From contig NZ_JAACYW010000061.1 of assembly GCF_015356825.1 (NCBI RefSeq), positions 1 through 46,796 on the forward strand: DNA of 46,796 nt, given 5' to 3'. The notes under the pieces are model-generated. The model worked only from the letters and a program-made list of their open reading frames with translations. It had not been told where the DNA came from and did not search any database. A program made the position numbers and the translations under genes. Below are positions 29,287-38,522 of this stretch, in pieces. Origin of the DNA: Catenulispora rubra (lineage in GTDB: Bacteria > Actinomycetota > Actinomycetes > Streptomycetales > Catenulisporaceae). Position 1 is the first letter of the stretch. Each line of letters starts with the position of its first letter.

Positions 29287-30600
29287 GTGTTCCACCGCAC
29301 GAAGCTCATCAGAGGCTCCGCATGCCTGGTCCTCGCCACTGTCGGCGTCCTGACTGCCGGGTGCTCCTCCAGCACTTCCGCGTCGGGCTCGGGCACGGGA
29401 AGCAGCCCCGGTGCCGCCGATCGCGGCCCGATCACTTTCGCCGTCGGCAAGGACACCTCTGGCAACCTGCAGAAGCAGGTCGACGCCTGGAACACCGCGC
29501 ACCCGTCGGAGGCTGTCACGATCAGTGAACTCCCCGCCTCAGCGGACGGCCAGTTGCAACAGCTCCAGCAGAACGCTCAGGTCAAGTCCGACGCCTACGC
29601 GGTGCTCGGCCTTGACGTGACCTGGACTGCCGAGTTCGCGGCCAACCGCTGGATCGACCAGATGCCGGCGTCCACCGACACCTCCGGGCTGTTGGCCTCG
29701 GCCGTGGACTCGGCCGAGTACCGCGGAAACCTGTACGCCGTGCCCTGGGAGACCAACGGCGGCCTGCTGTTCTATCGCAGCGACCTGCTGACCGCCGCCG
29801 GCATCACCACGCCGCCGACCACCTGGCAGCAGATCACCGACGACTGCGCCAAGGTCAAGGCAGTACCGGCGGGCAAGGGTGTCGACTGCTACGCCGGGCA
29901 GTTCGACAAGTACGAGGGACTGGTCGTCAACTTCTCCGAGGCCGTGCAGTCGGCCGGTGGGAAGGTCTTCGACGACAACGGCAACCCCACGGTGAACACG
30001 CCGCAGGCCACTGCGGCTCTGGCCTGGCTCGCCACCTCGTTCAAGAACGGCACCATCCCGCACGCCGCCCTCACCTACCAGGAGGAGAACGGCCGTCAGG
30101 CGTTCCAGGCCGGCAGCCTGCTCTTCCTGCGTCAGTGGCCCTATGTGTGGGACCTGGCCAACAAGACCGACGGTTCCTCGAAGGTCGCCGGCAAGTTCGC
30201 GGTCGCCCCGCTCCCCGGCCAGAACGGCATCGGCTCCTCCACCCTCGGCGGATACAACCTCGCCATCTCCTCCTTCGCCAAGCACAAGACCACCGCGAAG
30301 GACTTCATCACTTACCTGACCAGCGCGGACGAGGAGCGTGCCAACCTGCTGGCGACCTCCACCGCGCCGACTCGCACCGGCCTGTACGACGACGCGACGC
30401 TGCAGAAGCAGTTCCCGTACCTGTCCGACCTCAAGCAGTCGCTGCAGAGCGCCGTCGCCCGCCCGAAGGCCGTGCACTACGGCGACGTTTCCACGGCCAT
30501 CCAGGACGCGATCTACCCGGTGCTGTCCGGGCAGGGCGACCCGGCCACCGCGCTGGCCTCGCTGCAGACCAAGCTGACGCAGATCACCAGCCAGAAGTGA
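29287..30600 (+). CDS. Sugar ABC transporter substrate-binding lipoprotein
   Basis: The 437-residue protein has a lipoprotein signal with lipobox LTAGC (Cys about 26), followed by a Ser/Gly linker and a family-1 extracellular solute-binding domain (PITFAVGKDTSGNLQKQVDA, VLGLDVTWTAEFAANRWIDQ, VPWETNGGLLFYRSDLL, NLAISSFAKHKTTAKDFITYL). Proteins of this cluster bind mono- to oligosaccharides outside the membrane and hand them to the two permeases encoded next. GGGAG precedes GTG 29287. The 114-bp gap upstream holds a half-operator-like TTTGAC but no full palindrome, so it is probably read from the debranching-gene promoter. No ATPase is encoded; a shared MsiK-type ATPase from elsewhere is expected. 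Confidence 0.95.
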   Translation: MFHRTKLIRGSACLVLATVGVLTAGCSSSTSASGSGTGSSPGAADRGPITFAVGKDTSGNLQKQVDAWNTAHPSEAVTISELPASADGQLQQLQQNAQVKSDAYAVLGLDVTWTAEFAANRWIDQMPASTDTSGLLASAVDSAEYRGNLYAVPWETNGGLLFYRSDLLTAAGITTPPTTWQQITDDCAKVKAVPAGKGVDCYAGQFDKYEGLVVNFSEAVQSAGGKVFDDNGNPTVNTPQATAALAWLATSFKNGTIPHAALTYQEENGRQAFQAGSLLFLRQWPYVWDLANKTDGSSKVAGKFAVAPLPGQNGIGSSTLGGYNLAISSFAKHKTTAKDFITYLTSADEERANLLATSTAPTRTGLYDDATLQKQFPYLSDLKQSLQSAVARPKAVHYGDVSTAIQDAIYPVLSGQGDPATALASLQTKLTQITSQK

Positions 30601-30628
30601 CTGCGCCCCGGCTGGGTGGCTGGTCCTA

Positions 30629-30666
30629 CCTGCTCCCGGCCGGACCACCTGCTCCCAGCCGGACCA
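30629..30666. repeat. Tandem 19-bp duplication between lipoprotein and permease genes
   Basis: CCTGCTCCCGGCCGGACCA and CCTGCTCCCAGCCGGACCA follow each other with one difference, then simple CCCGGAC/CCCCGAC-type repeats up to about 30718. The segment lies in the 129-bp gap of the operon and may be a mild expression brake after the binding-protein gene. Confidence 0.6.
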
Positions 30667-30729
30667 ATCATCGGACCCTGACACGGCCCCAGACCCGGAC
30701 CCAGACCCCGACACGGAAAGCGGCTCGTC

Positions 30730-31755
30730 TTGACCTCCACCGACACGCTACGCGGCCCGACGGGGCAGGAAACCCGCCCAGCCGTGCTGTCCCGCCGCGC
30801 GAAGAACAGCGAAGGACGGCTCGCCGTCCTCCTGCTCTCGCCGACGTTCCTCGTTCTGGCGCTGGTCATCGGCTACCCCCTGATCGCCGCCCTGCGCCAG
30901 TCGTTCTACGAGCAGGGCGAGCACCTCGACGCCAATGGGTTCGTCGTCGACTCCGACCGGTTCGTGGGCCCGCGCAACTTCACCGATGCCTTCACCGGTG
31001 CCAACGGCTCCCGGTTCTGGAACGCCTTCACCAACACCACCTTCTTCACCGTCACCACCGTGGCGATCGAGATCCTGATCGGCGTGGCCATGGCCCTGGT
31101 CATGCACCGCGCACTACGCGGCCGCGCCCTGGTGCGGGCCAGCATCCTGGTGCCCTGGGCGATCCCGACCGCGGTCTCCGGACTGCTGTGGCGCTGGATC
31201 TTCGACGCCGACGGCATCGCCAACCACATGCTGGGCAGCCAGACGCTGTGGACCGCCGACGGATGGCCCGCCAAGCTCGCCGTCATCATCGCCGACACCT
31301 GGAAGACCGCCCCCTTCATCGGGCTGCTCACACTCGCGGGGCTGCAACTCATCCCCGACGAGCTTTATGAGGCCGCGCGTCTGGACGGCGCCAACGCCTG
31401 GCGCCAGTTCCGCGCCGTCACCCTGCCGCTGGTCAGGCCGACGCTGCTGGTAGCCGTACTGTTCCGGCTCCTCGACGTGCTGCGCATGTTCGACCTGCCC
31501 TATCTGCTGATCGGCAACAACAAAGGCTCCGTGCAGACCATCTCCATGCTCGCCTTCAACGAGGCCGGGAACCTGCACTACGGACCGGCGGCCGCCTACT
31601 CGACGCTGCTGTTCCTCTACGTCCTGATCGTCGCCTACGCATTCGTCAAGCTCCTGGGTACCGACCTCATCGCTGACGCCAGAACACACCGCAAGTACAG
31701 CAAGCCCTCAGTGCCCCGGGGACGTCGAACGATCGGAAAGGCGGCCACCCGATGA
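30730..31755 (+). CDS. Sugar ABC transporter permease (MalF-like)
   Basis: The 341-residue protein has six predicted membrane helices and the permease EAA loop (LYEAARLDGANAWRQFRAVT at about 214-233, with the conserved G), where the ATPase docks. An N-terminal cytosolic stretch of about 30 residues precedes helix 1 (LAVLLLSPTFLVLALVIGY). The start is TTG 30730 with only a weak GGAAAG-like site, so the exact start is uncertain. It is the first permease of the importer; its stop overlaps the next start in ATGA. Confidence 0.93.
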   Translation: MTSTDTLRGPTGQETRPAVLSRRAKNSEGRLAVLLLSPTFLVLALVIGYPLIAALRQSFYEQGEHLDANGFVVDSDRFVGPRNFTDAFTGANGSRFWNAFTNTTFFTVTTVAIEILIGVAMALVMHRALRGRALVRASILVPWAIPTAVSGLLWRWIFDADGIANHMLGSQTLWTADGWPAKLAVIIADTWKTAPFIGLLTLAGLQLIPDELYEAARLDGANAWRQFRAVTLPLVRPTLLVAVLFRLLDVLRMFDLPYLLIGNNKGSVQTISMLAFNEAGNLHYGPAAAYSTLLFLYVLIVAYAFVKLLGTDLIADARTHRKYSKPSVPRGRRTIGKAATR

Positions 31756-32639
31756 GCGCCACCACCTTCGAACCGCGCCTCGGCCGCCGGACCGGACATC
31801 GGACCGGACGGCGCCGCGTCGGTGGGCCGATCCTGCGCTGGGCCGGCATCGCGGTCATCGTCGTGTACTGCCTGGGCCCGTTCTACTGGATGCTCGTCTC
31901 GGCTTTCCGTCGCCCGACCGACCAGTTCCAGCTCTCACTGCTGCCGCACCCCTGGTCCACCGCCAACATCCGCGCGGTGTTCAAGGGCGACGTCGGATTC
32001 CAACGCGCCTTGCTCAACAGCCTGATCGTCGCAGGCGTCACCACAGTCGTCACCCTGACACTCGCGATCATCTCCGCCTACGCCCTGGCGCGCCTCGACT
32101 TCCGGTTCAAGAACCTGGCCGCCGCCGCCATCATCGCCACGTCCATGTTCCCGGGCATCTCCATGGTGGTGCCGCTGCTGAAGCTGTTCACGGACATCGG
32201 CTGGATCAACACCTACCAGGCGATGATCGTCCCCAGCATGTCGTTCGCCCTGCCGCTGGCGGTCTGGAACCTCGCCTCTTTCTTCCGCCAGCTGCCCCGG
32301 GAACTCGAACAGGCCGCCATGATCGACGGCTGTACCCGCGGCCAGGCCTTCCGCCGCGTCATCCTTCCCCTCGCCGCGCCCGGCGTGTTCACGACCGCGA
32401 TCATCGTGTTCATCGCCGCCTGGAACGAGTTCATCATCGCCTTGTCGATGGTCGACAAGAAGAACATGCAGACCGCCACCGTCGCCATCTCCCGCTTCAC
32501 CGGCGCCTACGGCTTCGACCAGCCCTACGGTACACAGATGGCCGCCGGAGTCATCGTCACGGTGCCTCTGGTCGCCGCCGTCCTTCTGTTCCAGCGGCGC
32601 ATCATCTCCGGCCTGACCGCCGGCGGTGTCAAGCAGTAG
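31752..32639 (+). CDS. Sugar ABC transporter permease (MalG-like)
   Basis: The 295-residue protein has six membrane helices and the EAA loop (ELEQAAMIDGCTRGQAFRRV, about 183-202). The C-terminal QPYGTQMAAGVIVTVPLVAA is typical of the MalG branch. ATGA overlap with the first permease means translational coupling, so equal amounts are made. It ends the sugar-import operon that begins with the debranching-like gene. Confidence 0.95.
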   Translation: MSATTFEPRLGRRTGHRTGRRRVGGPILRWAGIAVIVVYCLGPFYWMLVSAFRRPTDQFQLSLLPHPWSTANIRAVFKGDVGFQRALLNSLIVAGVTTVVTLTLAIISAYALARLDFRFKNLAAAAIIATSMFPGISMVVPLLKLFTDIGWINTYQAMIVPSMSFALPLAVWNLASFFRQLPRELEQAAMIDGCTRGQAFRRVILPLAAPGVFTTAIIVFIAAWNEFIIALSMVDKKNMQTATVAISRFTGAYGFDQPYGTQMAAGVIVTVPLVAAVLLFQRRIISGLTAGGVKQ

Positions 32640-32687
32640 TCATTCGCGGCGACACAGTGGGCTCTGCGTGCTTTGTCGTAGCCTTGG

Positions 32688-34691
32688 TCAGCGTTGGTGC
32701 ATGCATGTGAGGTATGCGCCGGTGGGAACGCCGATGCCGGTTTCGGTGTCGAAGCCGGGGCCGACCGAGTTGGTCGTCGTCTCGCCGGGTATCGGTTCGT
32801 GGGCGGCCATCTGGAGCAGCAGCGGGACGAACGTGCCGGCGGAGATCCAGTGCTGTTCGACGGCGGCGGGGGGTAGGCCGGTGAGCTTGGTGATGTCCTT
32901 GAAGGCTCCGGTGCCGGACAAGCGGTAGAGCGTGGGGTTGGCGAAGCCGAGCGGCGTGCCGCCACGGGCCTGCTGCGCGAGTGCCTGCACGCCGGCGAAC
33001 AGCGGGGTGGACAGGCTCGTGCCGCCGTAGCGGCGCTCGGTGTACGTCCAGGTACTCTCGGCGGAGCCCGGCCAGGCGTCGCCGTACAGCGGCGTGCCGC
33101 CGACCAGCATGCCGGTGCCCGCGTCGGCGTCCATCGCGACGTCCGGGCCGGTGCGGTCGATCCCGCCGTCCGGGCCGGTCGCCTCGCGGTCGGAGACCAC
33201 GCCCTGCTGGTACCAGGGCCTCGGCGCGCCGAGCATCCAGCCGCCGCCGGTGCCGCCGCCGGGCTGCGGTGCCTGCCAGGAGGTGCCGTCGGGACTCAGT
33301 GTGCTTTGCGCGTCGCCCCAGCCGGTCTCCCATTCGCGGGAGCCATGCGGCCCGATGGCCAGCGACGTGCCGCCCACGCCGGTGGTCCACTGGTCACCGG
33401 CCTGGTAGGCGAGGCTGCCGTTGCCGTCGCCGCTGGGGTAGTAGAAGCCGACGCCTTGTAGCGCCCCCTCCCGGTAGAGGTTGTCGTACGCAGTCTGTGT
33501 CCTGGGTGTGGGCACGAACGTGCCGGAATCCGAGACGATCGTGGCGTGCGTGTGGTCCAGGACGTACATCATGCTCGCCAGATCGAAGTTGGGGCCGTTG
33601 TCCGGTGAGGTGGTGTAGCCGATCGCGATGACGTTCGCGTCCGGTGCCATGCCGTGCACGGCCTCCACGTCCATGGTCGTCTCGACCAAGCCGACGTCGG
33701 CTTCGGCCGGAGTGTCGGCCGGCGTGCCGTCCGGGGTGGGGACCAGTGTCAGCTGGCCGGGGCGCAGCGTCCGGGTGCCCACGTGCCGGGACCAGGTGTT
33801 CACGTCCTGTTCCAGGGTGTCCAGGGCGATCCCGATCACGGCGACGGTCTGTCCCTTGCCGGTCTCGCTGTCCAGGCCGTAGGCGTCGCGCAACTGGGTG
33901 GGCGTGTAGCCGCACGGCGCGAGAGACGGCGTACGGCCGTCCACCTCGGGCATGCCGGTGGCCGGCTTCTGTCCCCAGTACCGCGAGCAGGGCGACATGA
34001 GCGAGGAGGGCGTAGAGGCGACGTGCGGGAAGGACTTGCCGCCCGGCTTCACCGGCAGGTGGGCCGGCGGGTCTGCGGACTGCTTCGCGGCCTGGTCCGT
34101 CGCGGGCGCCACGTTCGCGTTCGACGTCGGCGTGTAGAAAAAGTAGTTGGGCACGTCGAGCACCAGTGAGCCGAGGTCGCCGGGGATGCTCAGATCGGTC
34201 GTGGGTATCTGATAGATGAACGCGTCGCCGGGGTTCGGGTCGGTGTACTTGTCGAAAGTTACATCGAACGCGCGCTCCATCGCCCCGATCGCGCCGGTGA
34301 TTCTTAGCTCTCGCCAATTCGGATGTGTGACGCTCAACCCGGCCGAGGCCAGCCAGTCGCGCACGCGCTTGAACTGGGCCGGGCTGAGCTGGTTTCGAGC
34401 CTGGATCTGTGCCGGTGTCATGAACGTGTCGTAGTCGGGGCTGCCCGGTGTGGAAACGGAGCGCACGCGCTCGGCCAGGGCGGACGGGTCGCGGACGTTG
34501 AGGTAGACCAGGTCGGTCACGACGGTGCCCGGGTCCGCCGGGCCGGCGTCGGTGAGCCCGAAGCCGGACTGGTACGACGTGTCGACCAGCGTGATCCGGG
34601 ACTGCTGGGCCCGCGCCGCCCCGGCCCCGCTCACCGCCAGCGCAGCCGCGCAGGCCGCCACCAGGACCGCTCGAAATCGAACACGTCGCAT
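32688..34691 (-). CDS. Secreted S53 (sedolisin/kumamolisin) family protease precursor
   Basis: The 667-residue protein has a signal peptide (about 1-28), a pro-kumamolisin activation domain (about 50-190, with TPGSPDYDTFMTPAQI and AFDVTFDKY), and the S53 catalytic domain (about 230-667). The Ser-Glu-Asp catalytic set is visible: E337 and D341 (ETTMDVEAVHGMAPD), an oxyanion Asp candidate in PSGDGNG (D422), and S559 in GGTSLSTP. The C-terminal GPGFDTETGIGVPTGAYL matches the calcium-binding site. Such proteases are acid-active, self-processing endopeptidases exported by acid-tolerant actinomycetes. It is convergent with the sugar-import operon. Confidence 0.95.
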   Translation of the reverse strand: MRRVRFRAVLVAACAAALAVSGAGAARAQQSRITLVDTSYQSGFGLTDAGPADPGTVVTDLVYLNVRDPSALAERVRSVSTPGSPDYDTFMTPAQIQARNQLSPAQFKRVRDWLASAGLSVTHPNWRELRITGAIGAMERAFDVTFDKYTDPNPGDAFIYQIPTTDLSIPGDLGSLVLDVPNYFFYTPTSNANVAPATDQAAKQSADPPAHLPVKPGGKSFPHVASTPSSLMSPCSRYWGQKPATGMPEVDGRTPSLAPCGYTPTQLRDAYGLDSETGKGQTVAVIGIALDTLEQDVNTWSRHVGTRTLRPGQLTLVPTPDGTPADTPAEADVGLVETTMDVEAVHGMAPDANVIAIGYTTSPDNGPNFDLASMMYVLDHTHATIVSDSGTFVPTPRTQTAYDNLYREGALQGVGFYYPSGDGNGSLAYQAGDQWTTGVGGTSLAIGPHGSREWETGWGDAQSTLSPDGTSWQAPQPGGGTGGGWMLGAPRPWYQQGVVSDREATGPDGGIDRTGPDVAMDADAGTGMLVGGTPLYGDAWPGSAESTWTYTERRYGGTSLSTPLFAGVQALAQQARGGTPLGFANPTLYRLSGTGAFKDITKLTGLPPAAVEQHWISAGTFVPLLLQMAAHEPIPGETTTNSVGPGFDTETGIGVPTGAYLTCMHQR

Positions 34692-34738
34692 GGAACGCCT
34701 CCCACTACACCGACGGGGCAGTGCCGAGCCGGAGAGTA

Positions 34739-36244
34739 TCAGAGCACTGCTACAGTGGCGTTGCCCGACTCAGTCTGCTGATCCTCAAGATACTGCTCGC
34801 GGATCTCCTTCGGTCCGAACGGCCACGCGTGCTCCCGGCGCGCCCAGACCAGGAACGCCACGCAGCCGAGCGCCAGCCAGGCCAGTGACCACTCGATCGG
34901 GTGGACGCCGGGGTTCGCCTTGTCCGCCCAGGTGTAGATCGTCACCCAGCCGATTCCGGCCACGACGCTCGGCAGCGGGTAGAGGATCATCTTGTACGGG
35001 CGGGCCAGTCGCGGCTGCCTCTTGCGCAGCACGCTGACCGCGGCGATCTGCGCGATCGACTGCACGATGACCATCACCGTGGTCAGCAGCGAGATCAGCA
35101 CCGTCAGCGGCGGGTGCGAGGCGGAGCTGCCGAGGTGTCGGGCGAACAGGAAGCTCGCCGCCGTCATCGCGCCCATCACCAGCAGGCCCACGGTCGGGAA
35201 CTCGTGCTTGCGGTGCAGCCGGCCGAACGAGCGGAAGAACATCCCGTCCCGAGCCGCGTCGAAGGGGACCCGGGAGCCGCCGAGCAGGCCGGTGAACACC
35301 GAGGCGAACGCGGTGATCAGTACCAGGACGGTGACCACCTGCGCCGCGCCCTTGCCCCAGGTCCGCTGCAGGACCGCGGCGCCGATGGAGCTGGAGTCGA
35401 TGCTGTTCGGGTCCAGCATGTCGTGCCAGGGCACCACGCCCAGCACGCCGATCTGCATCACCAGGTAGATCGCGGCGATCGAGAGCACCGAGATGATGAT
35501 CGAGCGCGGCATCACCCGGCCGGGGTCCTTGATCTCCGCGCCGAGGTACGCCGTCGTGTTGTAGCCGAGATAGTCGAAGATGCCGACGGTCAGGCCGGCG
35601 GCGAAGCCGACCCAGAACGAGCCCTTGAGCGGCGCGATCGCGCCGGCCGGCCAGGCGAAGGCCAACGAGCCGTGGAAGTGGGTGAAGCAGGCCAGGATCA
35701 CCGTGAGCACGCATGCGATCATCACGGCCCACATGCCGACCGTCAGCCGGCCGATGTTCTCCACCCGGCGCCAGAGCATCAGCACCAGCAGGGCGGTGAG
35801 GGCCAGTCCGACGACGTCGCCCTGTCCCGTGCTCATCGAGGGCCAGAGGTAGGCGAGGTACTGCACCATCCCCTGGATGCCGGTGGACATGATCAGCGGG
35901 ATGAACAGGATGGCGGTCCAGATGAACAGGAAGGGCATCAGCCGCCCGGTCCGGTATTGGAAGGCCTCGCGCAGATAGACGTAGGTGCCGCCGGAACCGG
36001 GCTGCGAGGCGCCGAGCTCCGCCCAGACCAGACCGTCGGCCAGCGCCAGGATCGCGCCGGCGATCCAGCCGATGATCGCCTGCGGCCCGCCGAACGCGAC
36101 GACCATCAGCGGGATGGTGACGAACGGGCCGATCCCGCACATCTGGGCCATGTTGATGGTCACGGCCTGGAACAGGCCGATCTTCCGGGTCAGCGTCGTG
36201 ACCTCGGGGTCCGTTCCGGCGGGCGTGGTTCGGGTATCAGCCAT
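34739..36244 (-). CDS. APC-family amino acid permease
   Basis: The 501-residue protein has about twelve transmembrane helices. Helix 1 carries the unwound motif AVTINMAQMCGIGPFVTIP, and the WAELGASQPGSGGTYVYLRE stretch and helix 6 GIFDYLGYNTTAYLGAEIKD are typical of the APC superfamily. It imports or exchanges amino acids or amines; the substrate is not evident. ATG 36244 is preceded by AAGAAG. It is on the same strand and 47 bp from the S53 protease, so peptide digestion and amino-acid uptake may be coupled. Confidence 0.93.
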   Translation of the reverse strand: MADTRTTPAGTDPEVTTLTRKIGLFQAVTINMAQMCGIGPFVTIPLMVVAFGGPQAIIGWIAGAILALADGLVWAELGASQPGSGGTYVYLREAFQYRTGRLMPFLFIWTAILFIPLIMSTGIQGMVQYLAYLWPSMSTGQGDVVGLALTALLVLMLWRRVENIGRLTVGMWAVMIACVLTVILACFTHFHGSLAFAWPAGAIAPLKGSFWVGFAAGLTVGIFDYLGYNTTAYLGAEIKDPGRVMPRSIIISVLSIAAIYLVMQIGVLGVVPWHDMLDPNSIDSSSIGAAVLQRTWGKGAAQVVTVLVLITAFASVFTGLLGGSRVPFDAARDGMFFRSFGRLHRKHEFPTVGLLVMGAMTAASFLFARHLGSSASHPPLTVLISLLTTVMVIVQSIAQIAAVSVLRKRQPRLARPYKMILYPLPSVVAGIGWVTIYTWADKANPGVHPIEWSLAWLALGCVAFLVWARREHAWPFGPKEIREQYLEDQQTESGNATVAVL

Positions 36245-36326
36245 CGATGACTTCTTTCGAGGTTCGGTTCCGGACGGGGAAAAGAGGTACCGTGACGCCG
36301 CGCGGCTTCATTGCGTCAGCGGCTGT

Positions 36327-36358
36327 CGGCGGACCGGCGGACCGGCGGACCGGCGGGC
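36327..36358. repeat. Four 8-bp tandem repeats (CGGCGGAC)
   Basis: CGGCGGAC occurs three times in tandem and a fourth time as CGGCGGGC, followed by further GTTCGGGCCGGG-type direct repeats to about 36415. It lies in the 410-bp gap between the permease and the zinc-ribbon protein. No gene is visible there. Confidence 0.7.
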
Positions 36359-36495
36359 TGGTAGCCGGTCGGGCCGGGCGGTGTTCGGGCCGGGCAGCGT
36401 TCGGGCCGGTCGAGCTGGGTGCAGCAGTCGGCGTCGGCGCGGCCGTCACCGCGAGATGCGCACATCATGCGCGGGTAAGGGAGTGACCTCAAGGG

Positions 36496-36526
36496 ATCGC
36501 GCAGAATCGCGCAGAATTTTTGCGCG
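36496..36526. repeat. Direct repeat ATCGCGCAGA x2 with an inverted TGCGCG
   Basis: ATCGCGCAGA (36496-36505) is repeated at once (36506-36515) and followed by TGCGCG (36521-36526), complementary to CGCGCA of the second copy (36508-36513). The arrangement resembles a regulator site upstream of the gene at 36655. Confidence 0.45.
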
Positions 36527-36654
36527 TATCGATCGCTTACCGGGAACTGGCCAAGGCGGTTCTGCCGCTACGTCTGTATTTCTGGCTGATGATGTTGTTT
36601 CGGTGGGAGAATGGGCCGGTCGGGAAGGGTCCGCGAGGGCGGGGTGGTAGCCGG

Positions 36655-37215
36655 ATGGCCGCGTGGGGGACGACAGACGAGCCACACGACGCGCCGCACG
36701 GCGACGGCGAGATCTTCGGCGACGGCCCCGAGATCTTCGGTGACCTCGAACTGGCGCACGAGGTCGGCTCCACCCGCCGAGGCTATGGGTTCGACGTGGA
36801 CTTCGTCTTGTTCCCCCTGGGTATCCCACGACCGACGACGGGCTGGACCCGCACGATCGTGACCTGCGGCCACTGCGGCCACGAGATGTGGTGCACCGTC
36901 TACAGCATCTCGGCCTTGGATCGGGCACGCCGCCGTTTTCTGCGGATCGGAGTCGGCAGCGTGAGCGTCCTGGCGGCGTGCTGGCTCGGGCTGCTCCTCA
37001 CCCTCATCCTCCACATCAGGGGAAACGGAATCCTGGCCTTCTTCGCCGTGGTGCTCGTGGCGTCCCTGATCTCGTGGCCCGCGCTGTCATGGGTGTTCTA
37101 CCAGCACCGTCACAAGAAGCCGGCTCATATCCGCAAGGGATACTCGATGCACAGCCTGCGCCAGCCCGGTGCCACCTCCGAATATCGCCCCGAGATGAGC
37201 GAGCCAGCGATCTGA
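36655..37215 (+). CDS. Zinc-ribbon-like membrane protein, function unknown
   Basis: The 186-residue protein has an acidic N-terminal region (about 1-50), a Cys-rich motif TCGHCGHEMWC (CxxC-x4-C, about 78-88) and two transmembrane helices (about 105-127 and 133-153), ending in a basic-then-polar tail. The Cys motif suggests a metal-binding cytoplasmic face, but I know no function. The frame is open to 36520; ATG 36655 has GGTGG at a reasonable distance and begins the better codon use, while ATG 36589 is also possible. It is convergent with the NB-ARC relic. Confidence 0.65.
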   Translation: MAAWGTTDEPHDAPHGDGEIFGDGPEIFGDLELAHEVGSTRRGYGFDVDFVLFPLGIPRPTTGWTRTIVTCGHCGHEMWCTVYSISALDRARRRFLRIGVGSVSVLAACWLGLLLTLILHIRGNGILAFFAVVLVASLISWPALSWVFYQHRHKKPAHIRKGYSMHSLRQPGATSEYRPEMSEPAI

Positions 37216-37246
37216 TACGACGCCGGCTTCCTGTGGGTTCCAAAGC

Positions 37247-37915
37247 TCAGTAGTCGTCCACGGCGGTTCGCCGCTCTGCTGCCGAATCATTGGAAGCGCA
37301 CGTCTCGGCGGCGTAGGCGCGTAGCAGGTCGTGCAGTTCGAAGCGGCCCGGAACCCTCTGGTCGACCAAGTGCTCGTCCTGCAGCAGATCCATGATCTGA
37401 TCCGTCTGCTCAAGGTTTATGCCGGCCAGCGCCGCGGCCGTCTCGGGGGTGGCGTCCGGCCCGGGGCCGATCCCTGACAGCCGGAACACTCGCTGCGCAG
37501 GCTCGGGCAGGCCGCGGTAGGAGAGCTCGAACACCGCCGCCACATCCCGCCCGCGGGTTGCGTGCTGGCCGATGCCTCTGCTCAGGCGGTCGGCCAGCGG
37601 AAGGCCTCCGCACAGCGCCGCGATGCGTTCCGCGGCCTCGGGCTCGGGCTCGGCGCCCACGCGCTCGGCCCCCGCGATCCGGGCGAGCAACCGGACCGAC
37701 TCCTCGGTCCCGAGCACGTCCAGGATGTGCAGATGCGCACCGTCGAGCCCGGTCAGGCTGCGGCGGCTGGTGATCAGCACCAGGCAGCTCGGGCTGGCCG
37801 GAATCAGGTCGCGCACCTGCGCCTCGTCGGCCGCGTTGTCCAGAACGACCAACGCGTCGCGGCCGTGCGTGCGGTCACGGAACATCGCCGCGCGCTCGTC
37901 GAGCGTGGCGGGGAT
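37247..37915 (-). pseudogene. Broken NB-ARC (STAND/AfsR-like) regulator
   Basis: The minus strand encodes the middle of an NB-ARC protein: IPATLDERAAMFRDRTHGRD, ALVVLDNAADEAQVRDL (Walker B), LITSRRSLTGLD, CGGLPLA, and RFELHDLLRAYAAE. Walker A and the HTH or SARP head are missing upstream, the TPR part is missing after DDY-stop, and about 20 residues after GGLPLA are absent relative to 17461-19851. It is truncated at both ends and internally deleted, so a remnant rather than a working regulator. The sequence is clearly paralogous to the intact STAND gene at 17461. Confidence 0.82.
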
Positions 37916-37996
37916 GAGTACGAGTAGTCGATGCCGGACTCGGATCAGGGCCAACGGCCTCAGAGCTCGTGGCCTTCGAGAAGGCCCCGCTGCGGG

Positions 37997-38470
37997 CTAC
38001 CGCGGATCGTCTCCCGGGTCGTTCGCGCCCGCGGTCGCCTTGCGGACCTGGGCGCCGAGGTACTGGATCGGGGCGACGAGCGCGGCGGTGTAGGCGGCGC
38101 CGGCGCTGATCTCCACCACGTCGTCGCGGCCGACCGTGCTGACCAGGCACAGCTGCTCGGCCACGAAGCGTCCCCAGGCTCGCCGATAGTTCACTGACTG
38201 TCGCGCGAAGGAGAAGGAATAGGGCGCGAGGACGTCGTCGGGGTCGAGCAGCCCCCAGCGGCCGCTGACGACGAACCATGGCAAACCGCTCGCCTCGGCC
38301 TGCGCTCGCCGGCCGGCGAACAGCGGACTGACATAAAGGTCGCGGGCTGCGGCGGGCTCGCTCAACTGGGCCGTTCCATCTCCGATGAGGATGATGGACG
38401 CCGCGGTCGACGAGCCGGGCGAGGACGCGGAGGACGGTGTCGGGGATCCATCGTCGAGGCGAATTGGCAT
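37997..38470 (-). CDS. DUF6884-like hypothetical protein
   Basis: The 157-residue protein matches the look of DUF6884: IILIGDGTAQLSEPAAARDL, YVSPLFAGRRAQAEASGLPW and VVSGRWGLLDPDDVLAPYSF, followed by a helical end. Family members usually have a Cys in the first strand (x-P/G-C-G-x-x-K); here that position is GDGTAQL, so a key residue may be lost. The family is thought to be linked to nucleic-acid or base modification, but its role is unproven. The first 25 residues are low-complexity Ser/Pro/Ala, so the start may be further inside. It follows the NB-ARC relic. Confidence 0.6.
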   Translation of the reverse strand: MPIRLDDGSPTPSSASSPGSSTAASIILIGDGTAQLSEPAAARDLYVSPLFAGRRAQAEASGLPWFVVSGRWGLLDPDDVLAPYSFSFARQSVNYRRAWGRFVAEQLCLVSTVGRDDVVEISAGAAYTAALVAPIQYLGAQVRKATAGANDPGDDPR

Positions 38471-38522
38471 AGCACACAGCTACACGATCGCGACGGGGAG
38501 TGCCAAAAGGGGAGGCAGAAGG

